Below, one piece after another: positions 8,251-18,019 of a stretch of DNA of 64,000 nucleotides (its first letter is position 1; every line of letters begins with the position of its first letter). The DNA comes from Bordetella genomosp. 13 (GTDB taxonomy: Bacteria; Pseudomonadota; Gammaproteobacteria; Burkholderiales; Burkholderiaceae_B), in the NCBI RefSeq assembly GCF_007679965.1, contig NZ_VEHL01000010.1:186001-250000 (forward strand). Direction: 5' to 3'. Below the pieces are notes generated by a model. That model saw nothing but the letters and a program-made list of their open reading frames with translations. It was not told where the DNA came from and made no database searches. The position numbers and the translations under genes are program-made.

Positions 8251-8351
8251 TTCCCTTTCTTTTGTTTTACTGCGGTGCTGCTTCGCCTTGCTTGACTGCC
8301 TTTGCTGCGTTTACTGCATTTACTGCTGTTGTTGCCTTGCTCGATTGCAGA

Positions 8352-8371
8352 GCCCGCCCAGCCGGGCGGGC
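8352..8371 (-). terminator. GC-rich hairpin after the DCase stop
   Basis: GCCCGCCC and GGGCGGGC form an 8-bp stem with a 4-base loop, 8 bases past the DCase stop on the minus strand. No U-tract follows. The adjoining 8270-8350 is a low-complexity run of TNACTGC-like units with no gene. Confidence 0.45.
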
Positions 8372-8379
8372 AGGCAAAC

Positions 8380-9330
8380 TCATTCCACCGGATTGCGCGG
8401 CAGCGCGGGGCCGGGGCCCACGCGTTCGGTGATCAGCGAATAGTGCTCGGGGCGGCGGTGGCGCGCGAAGTCGAACACGTTCTTGCGGAAGGTGTCGCCC
8501 AGGCCCAGGTCGGCGTTGACCACCAGCACTTCGTCGTCCTCGGTGACCGCCTGCGCGGCGATCTCGCCGGTGGGCGCCACGATGACCGAACCGCCGATCA
8601 TGTGGAAACCGTCCTCCGCGCCGCACTTGGCGGCGGCGGCCGCCCACACGCAGTTCTGGTAGGCGCTGGCCTGCAGCGTGATCAGGTGGTGGTGCATGCG
8701 CAGGTGCACGGGCTCGGGCCAGTGGATGTTGACCGACGGGGTGTTGTAGCCCAGCACCACGATCTCGGCGCTCTGCAGCGACATCATGCGCCACGTCTCG
8801 GGCCAGCGGCGGTCATTGCACAGGGCCATGCCGATGCGCGCGCCCATCGTGTCCCACACGCCGAAGGGCTCGTCGCCCACGTTGAAGAACTTCTTCTCCA
8901 GATGCTGGAACGGCGCGTCGGGCTTGTGGTCGTCGTGGCCCGGCAGATGAATCTTGCGGTACTTGCCCACGATCCTGCCCTGCTCGTCCACCAGGATGGC
9001 CGTGTTGTACGGCACGCCCTGAGGGGTCAGCTCGGCATAGCCCAGGTAGAAGCCCACGCCCAGGCGGCGCGCGTCGTCGAACAGCGGCTGCACATCGGGG
9101 TTGGGCATCGCCGCCTCGAAGAAACGGGCCTGCGCCTCGCTGTCTTCCATCCAGTAGCGCGGGAAGAACGTGGTCAGCGCCAGTTCCGGGAACACGACCA
9201 TCTTCGCGCCGCGGCCATGGGCCTCGGCCAGCATGTCGCGCAGGCGCTTCACCACCACGGCGCGCGTGTCGGCCAGGTGCACAGGACCCATCTGCGCCAC
9301 GGCCAATCCGATCTTGCGCTTGTCTGCCAT
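8380..9330 (-). CDS. N-carbamoyl-D-amino-acid hydrolase (DCase), nitrilase superfamily
   Basis: 316 residues. The enzyme hydrolyses N-carbamoyl-D-amino acids to the free D-amino acid, CO2 and ammonia in the cytosol. The Glu-Lys-Cys catalytic triad of the nitrilase fold is present: Glu49 in VVFPELALTTFFPR, Lys126 in YRKIHLPGHDDH, and Cys171 in ALCNDRRWPE. The sequences around these residues match characterised D-carbamoylases closely. ATG 9330, with AAGGAAG upstream, is chosen over an in-frame ATG 32 codons earlier. It lies 272 bases downstream of a LysR gene on the same strand, and near a D-aminoacylase and a racemase, which supports a D-amino-acid role. No hydantoinase gene is in the window. 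Confidence 0.88.
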   Translation of the reverse strand: MADKRKIGLAVAQMGPVHLADTRAVVVKRLRDMLAEAHGRGAKMVVFPELALTTFFPRYWMEDSEAQARFFEAAMPNPDVQPLFDDARRLGVGFYLGYAELTPQGVPYNTAILVDEQGRIVGKYRKIHLPGHDDHKPDAPFQHLEKKFFNVGDEPFGVWDTMGARIGMALCNDRRWPETWRMMSLQSAEIVVLGYNTPSVNIHWPEPVHLRMHHHLITLQASAYQNCVWAAAAAKCGAEDGFHMIGGSVIVAPTGEIAAQAVTEDDEVLVVNADLGLGDTFRKNVFDFARHRRPEHYSLITERVGPGPALPRNPVE

Positions 9331-9602
9331 CTTTTTTCTTCCTTGCGTTGCATTATCTCGATCAGTGCGCAGCATGCCGTGTGTCGCGCCATCCGTAAAA
9401 CCCCCCGGAAAGCGCTGGCCACGCACGGCCCTCTATGCCGCGATACCGGCAGGTTATGCATTACCCACAAAATTCGATGGCAGGCAGCCGCTTTCCTTCG
9501 CTTATACGAAGCGCGGCGGCGCCTGGATGCGGCGGATGCGCGAGGACGGCGCGACGGCGCATGGCCCGTTCCCAACGGGGCGATGCCTGGTCCGCGCGGA
9601 AT

Positions 9603-10547
9603 TCAGTGCGGCTTGGCCAGGACGGCGCGCAGGGCGTCCAGGAAGCGCCGTCCCAGCAGCGGCAGCGGCGTCAGGTTCGACTGCGTGGCCCAGACGGGCG
9701 CGGACAACGGGGGCTCGATCGGCCGCACCGCCACCTCGGCGGGCGTGCTGGACAAGGAGGTGCTGTCCACCATGGCCGGCCCGATGCCCTGCTGCACACA
9801 GGCCAGCGCCGACACCGGCGAATGCACCTCGATGGCGGCCGGGCTGACCGGCCCCGCGCCGAAGAACGACTGCAGCGCCGTGCCCAGCGGCGTGCCCGGC
9901 GGATAGCCGATCCACGCGCCGGACGAGAAATCCTCGGGCCGGATCACCGCATGCCTGGCCAGGGGATGGTCCGGCGGCACGATGCACACCAGCGGATGCT
10001 CGCCCAGCCGCTCCGAATCCAGGCTGGGATGGTCGGGCGGCGACATCGAGATGGACAGGTCGGCCTGTCCCGTGAGGAAATAGCCCACCAGTTCGTCGTA
10101 GGTGGCGCTGCGGAAGTCCACGCGCGCCCGGGGGTTGCGCGCCAGCAGCCGCGCCAGCGCCTGGGGCACCAGCCTTTGGCCGTAGCTTGCGCTGGTCACC
10201 ACGCGCAGCATGCCGGCGCCGTTGCGGCCCAGGCTGGCCGCCAGATCGTTCACGCGCTGGATGCCGCCGTAGACCTGCTCGACCTCGGCGAACAGCCGCC
10301 GCGCCTCGGGCGTGGGGGACAGACGGCCGCGCACGCGCTCGAACAGCGGGTAGCCCAGACGGCTTTCGGTCAGCGCCAGCACGCGGCTGAGCGCGGGCTG
10401 CGAGACGTGCAGCGCACGCCCGGCCGCGCTGATCGAGCCGGCCATCATAATGGCGCGGAATACCTCGAGCTGCCGCAGGTTCAGCGGCCGCGCGGCGCTT
10501 CCCGCCTCTTCGCGCGGATCGCCCTGCGGCTCGTCGAGCGCTTCCAT
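9603..10547 (-). CDS. LysR-family transcriptional regulator of the D-amino-acid locus
   Basis: 314 residues. The N-terminal winged HTH spans about residues 22-80 (LRQLEVFRAIMMAGSISAAGRALHVSQPALSRVLALTE). The C-terminal ligand domain has the usual LysR features (LRVVTSASYGQRLVPQAL, GQADLSISM, VQQGIGPAMVDS). It is transcribed divergently from the Bug/D-aminoacylase/racemase genes and upstream of DCase, the classical position for a local regulator. The 130-base divergent gap contains a dyad (10572-10587) that may be its operator. The inducer is unknown. Confidence 0.9.
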   Translation of the reverse strand: MEALDEPQGDPREEAGSAARPLNLRQLEVFRAIMMAGSISAAGRALHVSQPALSRVLALTESRLGYPLFERVRGRLSPTPEARRLFAEVEQVYGGIQRVNDLAASLGRNGAGMLRVVTSASYGQRLVPQALARLLARNPRARVDFRSATYDELVGYFLTGQADLSISMSPPDHPSLDSERLGEHPLVCIVPPDHPLARHAVIRPEDFSSGAWIGYPPGTPLGTALQSFFGAGPVSPAAIEVHSPVSALACVQQGIGPAMVDSTSLSSTPAEVAVRPIEPPLSAPVWATQSNLTPLPLLGRRFLDALRAVLAKPH

Positions 10548-10571
10548 CCCTGATTTCCTTTTGATTGCATC

Positions 10572-10587
10572 GATAACCCGGGATTAT
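10572..10587. promoter_or_regulatory. Candidate LysR operator in divergent promoter
   Basis: GATAACCCGGGATTAT is an imperfect palindrome centred on CCCGGG, in an AT-rich part of the gap between the divergent LysR and Bug genes. A related CGATAATCG lies about 20 bases further right. The position fits a LysR-type site; binding is inference. Confidence 0.35.
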
Positions 10588-10677
10588 AGGTTTTAGACAT
10601 TTTTCGATAATCGCATCCACGATCACGGTGCTAACCTGCCCGCTTTCGCACTGCAACATTTCCGAGGGGAATCAAAC

Positions 10678-11664
10678 ATGCTGCATCAATTCTTCAAGCG
10701 CGGCCTGACCGCCCTGGCGATTGCCGGCGCGCTGGCCGCCTCGGCCGCCCAGGCCCAGGACGCCTACCCCAGCAAACCCGTCACGTTCATCGTGCCGTCG
10801 GCCGCGGGCGGCTCGCCCGACGTGCTGTCGCGCCTGTTCACGACCCAGCTGTCCAAGGACCTGAAGGCGACCTTCGTGGTCGAGAACAAGCCGGGCGCCG
10901 CGGGCAACATCGGCATCATGCAGATCAAGCGCGCCGCCGCCGACGGCTACACCATCGGCTACGGCAACATCAACACGCTGGCCGTGAACCGCTCGCTGTT
11001 CAAGAAGCTGCCGTACGACGTCGACGCCGACCTGACGCCCGTCGCCCACCTGTTCAATCTGTACAACGTGCTGATCGTGCCGGCCGACTCGCCCGTCAAG
11101 AGCGTGCAGGACCTGATCGACCGCGCCAAGGCCAAGCCGGGCATGATGTCCTACGGCGCCTCGGGCGTGGGCACCACCGGCCACATGGGCGGCGAACTGT
11201 TCAAGAGCATGGCCAAAGTCGACGTGATGTTCATCCCCTACAACGGCGGCCCGGCCGCGCTGCAGGACCTGATGGGCGGCCGCCTGGACTTCATGTTCTC
11301 GAACACCTCCGAAGCCCTGCCCCTGGTCAAGAGCGGCAAGCTGCGCGCCCTTGGCGTCAGCAGTCTGAAGCGCCTGGCCCTGCTGCCCGACGTGCCGACG
11401 CTGGACGAAGCCGGCCTGAAGGGCTACGAGACCGTCGCCTGGGGCGGCGTGGTCGCCCCCAAGGGCACCCCGGCCGACCGCATCGCCACGCTGAACACCG
11501 CCATGCAGAACGCCCTGAAGGAAAAGGCCGTGCTGGACGGCCTGGAATCGCTGGGCGCGGAACCGGCCGGCGGCTCGCCGGAAGACTTCGCCAAGCTGAT
11601 GGCCGCCGAAACCGCCAAGTGGACGCGCATCATCGACGAAGCCAAGATCGAGAAGCTCGACTAA
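10678..11664 (+). CDS. Bug-family (TctC-like) tripartite tricarboxylate transporter receptor
   Basis: 328 residues with a Sec signal (RGLTALAIAGALAASAAQAQ, cleaved near residue 23). Bug signatures are YPSKPVTFIVPSAAGGSPDVLSR, VENKPGAAGNIG, YGASGVGTTGHMGGE and YNGGPAALQDLMGG. These periplasmic proteins bind carboxylates or amino-acid-like ligands for a TctAB permease; no tctA or tctB is present here, as is common for Bordetella-type orphans. It is followed after 15 bases by the D-aminoacylase, so its ligand may be an N-acyl or other derivatised D-amino acid. GAGGGG lies upstream of the ATG. Confidence 0.92.
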   Translation: MLHQFFKRGLTALAIAGALAASAAQAQDAYPSKPVTFIVPSAAGGSPDVLSRLFTTQLSKDLKATFVVENKPGAAGNIGIMQIKRAAADGYTIGYGNINTLAVNRSLFKKLPYDVDADLTPVAHLFNLYNVLIVPADSPVKSVQDLIDRAKAKPGMMSYGASGVGTTGHMGGELFKSMAKVDVMFIPYNGGPAALQDLMGGRLDFMFSNTSEALPLVKSGKLRALGVSSLKRLALLPDVPTLDEAGLKGYETVAWGGVVAPKGTPADRIATLNTAMQNALKEKAVLDGLESLGAEPAGGSPEDFAKLMAAETAKWTRIIDEAKIEKLD

Positions 11665-11679
11665 GGAACGCGGAAGACC

Positions 11680-13122
11680 ATGCAGTTGGAGGCAGACTTC
11701 ATCGTGACCGGCGCCATGCTGGTCGACGGCACCGGCGCCCCCGCGCGCCAGGCCGACCTGGCCGTGTCGGACGGACGCATCGTCCGCATCGGCACGTTCG
11801 ACGCGCCGCCGGGCGTGCCGGTGATCGACGGGCGCGGCCAGGTGCTGGCGCCGGGCTTCATCGATTCGCACACCCACGATGACGGCTACCTGCTGGCCCA
11901 CCCCGACATGCTGCCCAAGGTGTCGCAGGGCATCACCACGGTGGTCACGGGCAACTGCGGCATCAGCCTGGCGCCCGCCGTGGCGGCGCCGGTGCCCCAA
12001 CCGCTGGACCTGCTGGGTCCCGCCGAGCTGTTCCGCTTCAAGACCTTCGGCGACTGGATGGACGCGCTGCGCGCCACCCCGGCCGCCGTCAACGTCATTC
12101 CGCTGGTCGGCCACACCACGCTGCGCGTGGCCGCCATGGCCGACACCGGCCGCGCCGCCGACGACGGCGAACGCGCCGCGATGCGCCAGCTGCTGGACGA
12201 CGCCCTGCAGGCAGGCGCCTTCGGCATGTCGACCGGCACGTTCTACCCGCCCGCTGCCGCCGCGCCGACCGACGAGATCATCGACGTAGGCCTGCCGCTG
12301 CGCGGCCTCAAGGGCATCTACGCCACCCACCTGCGCGACGAAAGCGACCAGATCGTGCCGGCCGTGGAAGAGGCCCTGGAAATCGGCCGCGCGCTGGACT
12401 GCCGCGTCGTGTTCTCGCACCACAAGCTGGCCGGCGAGCGCAACCACGGCCGTTCGCGCGAGACGCTGGACATCATCTCGCGCGCCGCCGCGAACCAGGC
12501 CGTCTGCCTGGACTGCCATCCCTACCCCGCCACCTCGACCATGCTGCGCCTGGACCGGGTGCGCCTGGCCAGCCGCACCATGGTGACCTGGTCCAAGGGC
12601 TATCCCCAAGCCACCGGCCGCGACTTCGCGGACGTGATGGCCGAACTGGGCCTGGACGACGAAGCCACGCTCGAACGCCTGGCGCCCGCCGGCGCCATCT
12701 ATTTCCTGATGAGCCAGGACGACGTCAACCGCATCTTCCAGCATCCGCTGACGATGGTCGGTTCCGACGGCCTGCCCTTCGATCCGCATCCGCACCCCCG
12801 CCAGTGGGGCACCTTCACGCGCGTGCTGGCCAGCATGGTGCGAGAGCAGAAGCTGCTGTCGCTGGAACAGGCCATCCACAAGATGACCGGCCTGGCCGCC
12901 GAACAGTACGGCCTGGACAAGCGCGGCCTGCTGCGCGAAGGCTACCAGGCCGACCTGGTGCTGCTGGACCCCGAGCACGTGACCGATGCCGCGACGTTCG
13001 AGGCGCCGGTGCAGGCCAGCCGTGGCATCAACGCGGTGTGGGTCAACGGCCAGCAGGTGTGGGACGGCCAGGCCACCGGCGCCGCGCGGCCGGGCCAGGT
13101 GCTGACGCGCGCGCAGGCGTAG
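11680..13122 (+). CDS. N-acyl-D-amino-acid deacylase (D-aminoacylase), amidohydrolase superfamily
   Basis: 480 residues, the usual size. The enzyme is predicted to remove the acyl group from N-acyl-D-amino acids using a zinc centre. Visible residues: the HxH motif in IDSHTHDD (His64 and His66), the Cys93 metal ligand in GNCGIS that is diagnostic for D-aminoacylases, FSHHKLAGERNHG in the middle, and the catalytic Asp in MVGSDGLPFD. The N-terminal beta-sandwich (IVTGAMLVDGTGAPA) and C-terminal GLLREGYQADLVLLDP complete the fold. It is co-directional with the Bug receptor (15-base gap) and the racemase (13-base gap), so the three form an operon. Confidence 0.93.
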   Translation: MQLEADFIVTGAMLVDGTGAPARQADLAVSDGRIVRIGTFDAPPGVPVIDGRGQVLAPGFIDSHTHDDGYLLAHPDMLPKVSQGITTVVTGNCGISLAPAVAAPVPQPLDLLGPAELFRFKTFGDWMDALRATPAAVNVIPLVGHTTLRVAAMADTGRAADDGERAAMRQLLDDALQAGAFGMSTGTFYPPAAAAPTDEIIDVGLPLRGLKGIYATHLRDESDQIVPAVEEALEIGRALDCRVVFSHHKLAGERNHGRSRETLDIISRAAANQAVCLDCHPYPATSTMLRLDRVRLASRTMVTWSKGYPQATGRDFADVMAELGLDDEATLERLAPAGAIYFLMSQDDVNRIFQHPLTMVGSDGLPFDPHPHPRQWGTFTRVLASMVREQKLLSLEQAIHKMTGLAAEQYGLDKRGLLREGYQADLVLLDPEHVTDAATFEAPVQASRGINAVWVNGQQVWDGQATGAARPGQVLTRAQA

Positions 13123-13135
13123 AATCTTCGTCCGT

Positions 13136-13876
13136 ATGAACGCACCGATACTCGACAACGCCTCCGAGGGCTATCTCGGCGTCCTGGGCGGCATGGGCCC
13201 GCTGGCCGGCGCGCAGTTCGCGCTGCGCGTGGCGGCGCTCACCCCCGCTCCGAACGACCAGGCCCACATCCCCGTCATCCTGCGCAACGACCCGCGCATC
13301 CCGGACCGCAGCACGGCCCACATGGCGGGCGGCCCCAGCCCGCTGCCGGCCATGCTCGAAGGCATCCGCTTCCTGGAAGCGGCCGGCTCGCAGGTCATCG
13401 CCATCCCGTGCAACACGGCGCACCTCTGGTACGACGAACTGGCCGCGGCCGCGTCGGTGCCCGTGCTCCACATCGTGCAATCGGTGGTCGACGACCTGGT
13501 GCGCCAGGGCGTGCCCAGCGGCCGCATCGGCCTGATGGGCACCACCGCCACGCTGGCGCTGGGCCTGTACCAGCGCCACCTCGAAGCCGCCGGCTACGAG
13601 TGCATCGTGCCGACGGACGAGGAAGTCGAGGTCGAATGCATGGGCGCCATCCGCGCGGTCAAGGCCGGCCGGATGGAGGACTCCATCGAACCCGCGGTGC
13701 GCTGCGTGAACCTCCTGCGCGAGCGCGGCGCGGAAGCCGTGGTGCTGGGCTGCACCGAACTGCCGCTGGCCATTCCGCACGCGCTGCGCGCGGGCCTGGG
13801 CCCGCTGTCGGATTCGATCGACGCGCTGGCGTTGGCGTCGATCGCGCATTGCCGGCCGGCAGCAATCCTGGCCTGA
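13136..13876 (+). CDS. Aspartate/glutamate racemase family protein
   Basis: 246 residues of the PLP-independent Asp/Glu racemase superfamily. The two catalytic cysteines are present: Cys92 in IPCNTAHLWYD and Cys206 in LGCTELPL. The phosphate-loop-like GVLGGMGPLAG opens the protein. The family interconverts D- and L-acidic amino acids or acts on related substrates. It is the third gene of the Bug/D-aminoacylase operon; the logical role is to turn the freed D-amino acid into the L-form, probably Asp or Glu. Two hairpins follow the stop. Confidence 0.88.
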   Translation: MNAPILDNASEGYLGVLGGMGPLAGAQFALRVAALTPAPNDQAHIPVILRNDPRIPDRSTAHMAGGPSPLPAMLEGIRFLEAAGSQVIAIPCNTAHLWYDELAAAASVPVLHIVQSVVDDLVRQGVPSGRIGLMGTTATLALGLYQRHLEAAGYECIVPTDEEVEVECMGAIRAVKAGRMEDSIEPAVRCVNLLRERGAEAVVLGCTELPLAIPHALRAGLGPLSDSIDALALASIAHCRPAAILA

Positions 13877-13908
13877 ACGCCGCGCTGCAAAACCCTTCCG
13901 CCATGCAG

Positions 13909-13932
13909 AAAGGGAACATCGAAGTTCCTTTT
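13909..13932 (+). terminator. Rho-independent terminator after the racemase operon
   Basis: GGAAC pairs with GTTCC around a 6-base loop (13913-13928), flanked by A-rich bases and followed by TTTT. It lies 33 bases past the racemase stop. Confidence 0.6.
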
Positions 13933-13965
13933 CCGTGCAGCAACCCCCGATACGTCCAGACGAAA

Positions 13966-13987
13966 AAAGGAATCCGAAGATTCCTTT
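13966..13987. terminator. Terminator of the liv operon with UUCG tetraloop
   Basis: AAAGGAATC and GATTCCTTT are perfect 9-bp arms. On the minus strand the loop reads C(TTCG)G, the extra-stable tetraloop, and is followed by a T-run, fitting termination of livF. Rightward it also ends in CTTTG, backing up the preceding hairpin. Confidence 0.75.
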
Positions 13988-14013
13988 CTTTGCCTTGCCC
14001 GGCCAAAACGGGC

Positions 14014-14714
14014 TCAAGCGCCCAGGTAAGCCTTCCTCACCTCCGCATTGACCAGCAGGTTCGCGCCCGTATCCTGCAGCACCACCCTGCCGTTCTCCAG
14101 CACGTACCCGCGGTCGGCCACCTGCAGCGCCTTGTTGGCGTTCTGCTCGACCAGGAACACCGTGACGCCCTGGTCGCGGATGGTGCGGATGATGTCGAAG
14201 ATCTGCGCGATGATCAGCGGGGCCAGGCCCAGCGTGGGCTCGTCCAGCAGCAGCAGGCGCGGGCGGCTCATCAGGGCGCGGCCGATGGCCAGCATCTGCT
14301 GTTCGCCGCCCGACATGGTGCCGGCGCGCTGCGCGGCGCGTTCCTTCAGGCGTGGGAACAGCGTGTACACGTGCTCCAGGCCCGATTCGATTTCCTGGCG
14401 ATTGGAGAAGAAGCCGCCCATCATCAGGTTCTCGGCCACGGTCAGGTCCTTGAAGACCCGCCGCCCCTCGGGCGAGATGGCGATGCCGCTGCGCATGATC
14501 TCGTGCGTCTCGGCATGGGTGATGTCCTTGCCCTCGAACGTGATGCGGCCTTCCTTCGCGCGGGGATTGCCGCACACCGTCATCAGCAGCGTGGTCTTGC
14601 CGGCGCCGTTGGCGCCGATCAGGGTGACGATCTCGCCCTGGTTGACCTCGACCGACACGCCGTTCAGCGCCTGGATGGCGCCGTAGTAGGTATGGATGTT
14701 GTCCAGCTTCAGCA

Positions 14715-14718
<4 letters not shown>
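14014..14718 (-). CDS. livF: Branched-chain amino acid ABC transporter ATPase LivF
   Basis: 234 residues. Walker A GANGAGKTTL, signature MSGGEQQML, Walker B LLLLDEPTLGLAP, and the switch His region replaced by the LivF-type VEQNA. The N-terminus LDNIHTYYGAIQALNGVSV and the C-terminus RKAYLGA are typical of LivF. It energises the HAAT importer at the inner membrane. ATG 14716-14718 overlaps the livG stop (ATGA), showing translational coupling; a second ATG follows at once. Confidence 0.93.
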
Positions 14719-16725
<2,007 letters not shown>

Positions 16726-16726
<1 letters not shown>

Positions 16727-17652
16727 CAGACTTTCTCCACCTCGGGTTTGCCCAGCAGCCCCGTCGGACGGAACAGCAGGATGAGCACCAGCAGCCCGAA
16801 AGCCACGATGTCCTTGTATTGCGACGATATGTAGGCCGCGGCGAAGGTCTCCGCCAGGCCCAGCAGCACGCCGCCCAGCATGGCGCCAGGGATGCTGCCG
16901 ATGCCGCCCAGCACCGCGGCGGTGAACGCCTTGATGCCGGCGATGAAGCCGATGAACGGATTGAGCTTGCCGATGGTGACCGCGATCAGCACGCCGCCCA
17001 CCGCCGCCAGCATGGCGCCCAGGATGAACGTGAACGAGATCACCTTGTTCGTGTCGATGCCCAGCAGGCCCGCCATGTGCATGTCCTGCGAGCAGGCGCG
17101 CGAGGCGCGGCCCATGCGGGAATGCTTGATGTAGAGCGTCAGCGCGATCATCAGCGCCACGGTGACCAGGATGATGACGATGCGCGAATACGGCAGCGTG
17201 ACGTCGAAGCCGTCGCCCATCGGCACGGACACCGCGCCCGACAGCAGGGCCGGCACGGCCATATCCCGCGCGCCCTGCCCCAGGGCCATCCAGTTCTGCA
17301 GGAAGATCGACATGCCGATGGCGGAGATCAGTGCCACCAGGCGGGGGCTGCCGCGCACCGGGCGATACGCCACGCGTTCGACGCTGTAGCCGTACACGCC
17401 CGTGACCACCATGGCCACCAGCAGCATGGCCGCGATGATGAAATAGACCGGCAGGCCGCTGTCGGTGCCGAAGGCCGTCAGCGTGACCAAGCCGACGTAG
17501 GCGCCGATCATGTAGATCTCGCCGTGGGCGAAGTTGATCATACCGATGATGCCGTAGACCATCGTGTAGCCGATGGCGATCAACGCGTAGATCGCACCCA
17601 GCGACAGTCCGTTGAAGAACTGCTGGGTAAGTTGTGGGATCAGATCAGACAT
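16726..17652 (-). CDS. livH: Branched-chain amino acid ABC transporter permease LivH
   Basis: 308 residues, all helical, with LivH blocks QQFFNGLSLGAIYALIAIGYT, YGIIGMINFAHGEIYMIGAY, FTFILGAMLAAVGG and KAFTAAVLGGIGSIPGAMLGG. ATG 17652 is chosen because homologues begin just before QQFFNGLSLG; an in-frame ATG further upstream would extend into the repeat region. Shine-Dalgarno bases are poor here. livH is the first gene of the permease/ATPase set; the upstream gap holds tandem repeats and separates it from the binding-protein gene on the same strand. Confidence 0.92.
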
Positions 17653-17673
17653 GGGGAGGAATGGCTCCAGATG

Positions 17674-17910
17674 CCCCACGCCGCGCCTTTGGCTGGCAGG
17701 TCCCTGTTGGGAACCTGCCTTCTGCATTGGGGCGACACGGCGACAGAACATGCCGCCGCGCCGCGCCCTCCGCTCGCTGCCCCCGAGGGGGCCGCTTTTT
17801 CACCTGGGGGCGGCCCGGCGGCAAAATATGCCCCCACGCCACGCCTTCGGCTAGCTGCCCCCCAAGGGGGCCGCTTTTTACCTTGGGGCGGCCCGGCGGC
17901 AAAAAAATGG
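17674..17910. repeat. Three tandem ~80-bp hairpin repeats between livK and livH
   Basis: Three consecutive units (about 17674-17751, 17752-17831 and 17832-17910) share the layout CCCC-ACGCC-CGCC, a central stem-loop, a T-run, then TTGGGGCGGCCCGGCGGCAA and an A-run with ATG. Units 2 and 3 are close copies, with CCCC...GGGG stems followed by GCCGCTTTTT. Unit 1 has diverged, but its stem GGCAGGT/ACCTGCC is intact. The unit looks like a REP-type intergenic element. No gene is present in the 367-base gap apart from these and the hairpin at 17959-17985. Confidence 0.75.
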
Positions 17911-17958
17911 TTCTGGCCCCGGTAGCGCAACCCGGAGCCGGATGACCTCGACTACATC

Positions 17959-17985
17959 AGGTCCCAGGCGGATAGCCCGGGACCT
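17959..17985. terminator. Hairpin after the livK-type binding protein
   Basis: AGGTCCC (17959-17965) pairs with GGGACCT (17979-17985) across a 13-base loop, 35 bases downstream of the leftward binding-protein stop. There is no U-tract on the minus strand. It may act as an mRNA-stabilising or attenuating stem between binding-protein and permease genes, an arrangement common where the binding protein is needed in excess. Confidence 0.4.
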
Positions 17986-18019
17986 GCGCAGAAAAACGAC
18001 GCATAGTACAGCGAACGCC

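Noticed and set aside
17612..17945. Short open frames inside the triplicated repeat
   Set aside because: They consist of repeat sequence read through and have no ribosome sites or conserved content.
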